A stretch of 64,000 nucleotides of DNA. Source: Bradyrhizobium sp. CSA207 (GTDB taxonomy: Bacteria; Pseudomonadota; Alphaproteobacteria; Rhizobiales; Xanthobacteraceae). Where the stretch lies: NCBI RefSeq assembly GCF_029051685.1, contig NZ_JAACFT010000039.1, positions 1-64,000 on the forward strand. Reading direction: 5' to 3'. Position numbers and translations under genes: made by a program. The notes under the pieces were generated by a model that ran no database searches, was not told where the DNA came from, and saw nothing but the letters and a program-made list of their open reading frames with translations. Positions 61,132 through 64,000 of the stretch are shown piece by piece; position 1 is the first letter of the stretch, and each line of letters begins with the position of its first letter.

Positions 61132-62334
61132 TCAACGCAGATTGCCGCAGAAGCGCTGGATACGCTTGCAGGCTTCTTCGAGGTCGGAGGTCGCGGTGGC
61201 ATAGGAGATGCGGAAAGCCGGGCCGAGGCCGAAGGCCGAACCCTGCACGACGGCGACGCCTTCGGTCTCCAGCAGCTCGGTGACGAACTCCTCATCGTTG
61301 CTGATCACCTTGCCCGATGGCGCGGTCTTGCCGATCGTGCCGGCGCATGACGGATAGACGTAGAACGCGCCTTCCGGCCGCGGGCACTCGATGCCCTTGG
61401 CCTGGTTGAGCATGGAGACGACGAGGTCGCGGCGCTCCTTGAACACCTTGTTGTTGGCAGGGATGAAGTCCTGCGGGCCGTTCAGCGCTTCCACCGCCGC
61501 CCACTGCGCGATCGAACTCGGGTTCGAGGTCGACTGCGACTGGATCGTCGCCATCGCCTTGATCAGCTGGGCCGGGCCGCCGGCATAGCCGATGCGCCAG
61601 CCGGTCATGCAATAGGCCTTGGACACGCCGTTCACGGTGAGGGTGCGGTCGTAGAGTTTCGGCTCGACCTGCGCCACCGTGGTGAACTGGAAGTCGTCAT
61701 AGACGAGGTGCTCGTACATGTCGTCGGTCATGACCCAGACGTGCGGATGCCTGACCAGCACGTCGGTGAGCGCCTTCAGCTCGGCGCGCGTATAGGCCGC
61801 GCCGGTCGGGTTCGACGGGGAGCACAGGATCACCCATTTGGTCTTGGGCGTGATCGCGCGCTCGAGCGCCTCGGCCTGGAGCTTGAAGCCGGCCGCGGCG
61901 GTGCAGACCACCGGCACCGGCTCGCCGCCGGCGAGCGCCACCATCTCGGGGTAGCTGACCCAGTAGGGCGCGGGGATGATCACCTCGTCGCCCGGATTGA
62001 TGGTCGCCATCAGCGCGTTGTAGAGCACCTGCTTGCCGCCGGTGCCGACGATGATCTGGTTCGGCTTGTAGACGACGCCGTTCTCGCGCTGAAACTTCGC
62101 GATGATCGCTTCCTTCAGCTCGGGAATGCCGTCGACCGCAGTGTACTTGGTCTTGCCGGCCTCGATGGCGCGGATCGCCGCCAGCTTGATGTTGGCGGGC
62201 GTGTCGAAGTCCGGCTCGCCGGCGCCGAGGCCGATGACGTTGCGGCCCGCCGCTTTCAGCGCGCGTGCTTTATCCGTGACCGCGATGGTCGCGGACGGCT
62301 TCACACGGTCGAGCGCAGCAGCAAGGAAGGACAT
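61132..62334 (-). CDS. Aspartate aminotransferase-family class I PLP enzyme
   Basis: A 400-residue class I aminotransferase. The PLP Lys is in VNGVSKAYCMTGWRIGYAGG, with NPTGAAYTRAEL and LGAGEPDFDTPANIK earlier. Residues for the dicarboxylate substrate are typical of the prokaryotic aspartate/prephenate aminotransferase branch. It transfers amino groups between aspartate or similar acids and 2-oxoglutarate. Of three consecutive ATGs (62340, 62337, 62334), the last is placed best after GGAG (6 bases). Confidence 0.92.
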   Translation of the reverse strand: MSFLAAALDRVKPSATIAVTDKARALKAAGRNVIGLGAGEPDFDTPANIKLAAIRAIEAGKTKYTAVDGIPELKEAIIAKFQRENGVVYKPNQIIVGTGGKQVLYNALMATINPGDEVIIPAPYWVSYPEMVALAGGEPVPVVCTAAAGFKLQAEALERAITPKTKWVILCSPSNPTGAAYTRAELKALTDVLVRHPHVWVMTDDMYEHLVYDDFQFTTVAQVEPKLYDRTLTVNGVSKAYCMTGWRIGYAGGPAQLIKAMATIQSQSTSNPSSIAQWAAVEALNGPQDFIPANNKVFKERRDLVVSMLNQAKGIECPRPEGAFYVYPSCAGTIGKTAPSGKVISNDEEFVTELLETEGVAVVQGSAFGLGPAFRISYATATSDLEEACKRIQRFCGNLR

Positions 62335-62560
62335 CATCATCTCCTGGCGAGCGTCGTGAACCCTTGAGGCGTTCACGACTCTGATTGTGGGAATGAGCCA
62401 CCCTAAAACGTGCGCCGCTGCATCGCAAGAAACTTCGGCCAATCCTGGAAAAGTTTACGAATCCGGGCGTTTCGCGGCACGATTCCACGCAATATTCCGA
62501 AACTTTGCCGACGGAATCCCTCATATCCGGCATGGCCTGTCCTCGGAGCAATTTTGCGTG

Positions 62561-62595
62561 TTGATTGTCATGCAAACGTTGATTGTTATGCAAAC
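62561..62595 (+). repeat. Tandem 17-base near-repeat
   Basis: TTGATTGTCATGCAAAC (62561-62577) and TTGATTGTTATGCAAAC (62579-62595) differ at one base and are one base apart. It may be a regulator site or a chance tandem duplication. Confidence 0.6.
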
Positions 62596-62605
62596 AGAGG
62601 TTCGT

Positions 62606-62724
62606 CATGCCCGGGCTTGTCCCGGGCATCCACGTTCTTCGGGCCACGGAGCAAGGCGTGGATGGCCGGGACATAGGCGAGCGGAAGCGACGCCGTCCTT
62701 CGGACGGCTATGCCCGGCCATGAC
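62606..62724. repeat. Interspersed repeat, second copy
   Basis: Starts CATGCCCGGGCTTGTCCCGG and ends GGCCATGAC. It shares the long right half with 44761-44883, indicating a common mobile repeat. Confidence 0.8.
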
Positions 62725-62971
62725 GTGCGGAAGCTCTATCGCCCTACCTTGCACACGATCGCGCGGAGCGATGCGTCCGCATGTTGACGCAAGCGTGATC
62801 TGAATTGCATCGCGTTACGAAAATGATCTTCCGCAGCGTTGCAGTGCGGTAGGGTTTTCGAGTTTTTCTATTGACCGGCTCTTGCGGCGGATTCGCAACC
62901 GCATCATTGTTTAGCCGCGTTGCGGGGCAACAAGCACCGCGCCTTTCCCGTCGTTCGGAATCATTCTCAGA

Positions 62972-63622
62972 ATGTACAAGCTCTATTCGATGCAACGCTC
63001 CGGCAACAGCTACAAGGTCCGCCTGGCGCTGGCGCTGTTGAACTTGCCTTACGAAGCGGTCGAGGTGGACATTCTGCGCGGCGAGAGCCGCACGCCGGAT
63101 TTTCTGGCGAAGAACCCGTCCGGCCAGGTGCCGTTGCTCGAGGTCGGCGCTGACCGCTACCTCGCCGAATCCAACGCCATCCTCTGGTATGTCGCCGTCG
63201 GCACACCGCTCGCGCCGGAGAACCGCATCGAACGCGCCGAAGCGCTGCAATGGATGTTCTTCGAGCAGCACGCGCTCGAGCCGAATATCGGTGCGGCCTA
63301 TTTCTGGCTGTCGCTGGTGAGGGGCGGCCGCGACCTCCAGACCCATTCGCTGGAGGACTGGATGGAGCGCGGTTATGGCGCGCTCCAGGTGATGGAAAAT
63401 CACCTCAAGGCCAACGCCTATTTCGCCGCGTGTCAGCTCACGGTCGCCGACATCGCGCTCTACGGCTACACCCATCTCGCCGACCGCTGCGACTTCGACC
63501 TCTCGACTTTCCCGGCAATCCGGGACTGGCTGAAGCGCGTCGAAGCAGCGCCCGGGTACGTCGCGATGGACTGGCGGCCGGCCGACGTCGACGATCCGGC
63601 CAGCATCGCGGCAGGTGTCTGA
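62972..63622 (+). CDS. Glutathione S-transferase-family protein
   Basis: A 216-residue GST. The N-terminal thioredoxin fold (MYKLYSMQRSGNSYKVRLAL) has the conserved Ser/Asn of the active site and NPSGQVPLLEVGADRYLAES. The C-terminal helical domain has FAACQLTVADIALYGYTHLA. It is a different branch from the GST at 48762. It is monocistronic with its ATG at 62972. Substrate unknown. Confidence 0.9.
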   Translation: MYKLYSMQRSGNSYKVRLALALLNLPYEAVEVDILRGESRTPDFLAKNPSGQVPLLEVGADRYLAESNAILWYVAVGTPLAPENRIERAEALQWMFFEQHALEPNIGAAYFWLSLVRGGRDLQTHSLEDWMERGYGALQVMENHLKANAYFAACQLTVADIALYGYTHLADRCDFDLSTFPAIRDWLKRVEAAPGYVAMDWRPADVDDPASIAAGV

Positions 63623-63778
63623 CCGCTAAACGCTGCTCCGGCGGATAGCGGGCATAACGCCTGTCTTTGCCGCAATCCCGCCTTTTTTGGCGCGACGGCC
63701 GCCGCAATGTTGCCGGTTGAAACTGGGAAAATGTGGAAAGTCGCGGGTGATTCGCCCGCACGTTGAAGGATTTAGACC

Positions 63779-63955
63779 ATGATTCGGGCGTCCGGCACGG
63801 CAGGCTTTCAGGGCCTACCCGCCACCGTCGCGTCTTCCCGGTTGACCCATGCGGTGGCGGCCTCGCTCGCCGTCGCCGCGTTGTCGTTGTGTCTGATCGT
63901 CACCCTGACAGTGCTGTCGACCAAGACGACCATGGCGATGGGCCTGCCGGTCTGA
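63779..63955 (+). CDS. Small single-span membrane protein
   Basis: A 58-residue frame with one transmembrane segment (AVAASLAVAALSLCLIVTLT) at about residues 28-50 and a short polar C-terminus. GAAGGA lies 8 bases before the ATG at 63779. No family is recognised. Confidence 0.55.
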   Translation: MIRASGTAGFQGLPATVASSRLTHAVAASLAVAALSLCLIVTLTVLSTKTTMAMGLPV

Positions 63956-64000
63956 TCCCCGTTTCATCCTTGACCAGCCTTCAAGGCGCCGTGCGGCCCG

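Larger units (their letters stand above)
62335..62971. other. Intergenic stretch with repeat and tandem 18-mer
   Basis: 637 bases without a supported gene. It contains a tandem 18-base repeat (62561-62595) and the interspersed repeat 62606-62724. The rest is the upstream region of the two divergent genes. Confidence 0.6.

Overview
The window looks like a chromosome segment of a Bradyrhizobium-type alphaproteobacterium (Hyphomicrobiales, Nitrobacteraceae). The evidence is the high GC content, a phasin, a PleC/DivJ-like histidine kinase, a DUF992 protein, short outer-membrane beta-barrels, a tRNA-His lacking G-1, and several families of GC-rich interspersed palindromic repeats between housekeeping genes. 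The species call is an inference from protein style, not from a search.

The left 38 kb is accessory DNA that abuts the 3' end of a tRNA-His gene (38253-38329), a classic island boundary; no integrase is visible and the other end lies outside the window. From left to right it holds: (1) a cluster of TTATGCGG palindromes at 6-122; (2) an integrative-element gene block on the minus strand (DUF2493/SLOG protein, Toprim primase, methyltransferase plus strawberry-notch helicase, ParB, ArdC antirestriction protein, thermonuclease), with related structured leaders in front of parB and ardC and a candidate pseudoknot in front of the helicase gene; (3) a DNA-repair block with two ligase-only LigD-type ATP-dependent ligases, Ku, a phosphoesterase, a NUDIX hydrolase, and a LexA-box-headed cassette (two Cys-rich proteins, an SRAP/YedK protein, dinB). 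dinB is dead: it has an internal deletion and an IS110-family insertion; (4) a defence island at about 22.4-37.7 kb.

The defence island is the most interesting part. It encodes two paralogous tandem-domain class III nucleotide cyclases, each next to ubiquitin-like machinery. One operon (37735 down to 33971) is cyclase, E2-E1 fusion (Cap2-like), JAB/JAMM peptidase (Cap3-like). The other (32502 down to 29171, perhaps to 24309) is a cNMP-binding-domain/cyclase fusion, a second tandem cyclase, an E2-only protein, then a 1557-residue PD-(D/E)XK nuclease-STAND NTPase (Avs-like). Between them, divergently transcribed, is an XRE repressor plus ImmA/IrrE metallopeptidase pair resembling the CapH/CapP regulators of CBASS. 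The layout copies type II CBASS, long and short forms, but with class III cyclases (the enzyme class of Pycsar) in place of CD-NTases. I know of no formal description of this combination.

From 38.3 kb to the end the DNA is ordinary chromosome: phasin, sensor kinase, thiolase, serA and serC (serine synthesis), GNAT and GST proteins, two outer-membrane proteins, a fosmidomycin-resistance-like MFS transporter, glmM, lldD, aroE, an EF-G-like GTPase, a DUF992 protein, an aspartate aminotransferase-family enzyme and a second GST. Small scars are present: a frameshift near the 3' end of the GNAT gene and a C-terminal remnant of a SulP transporter.
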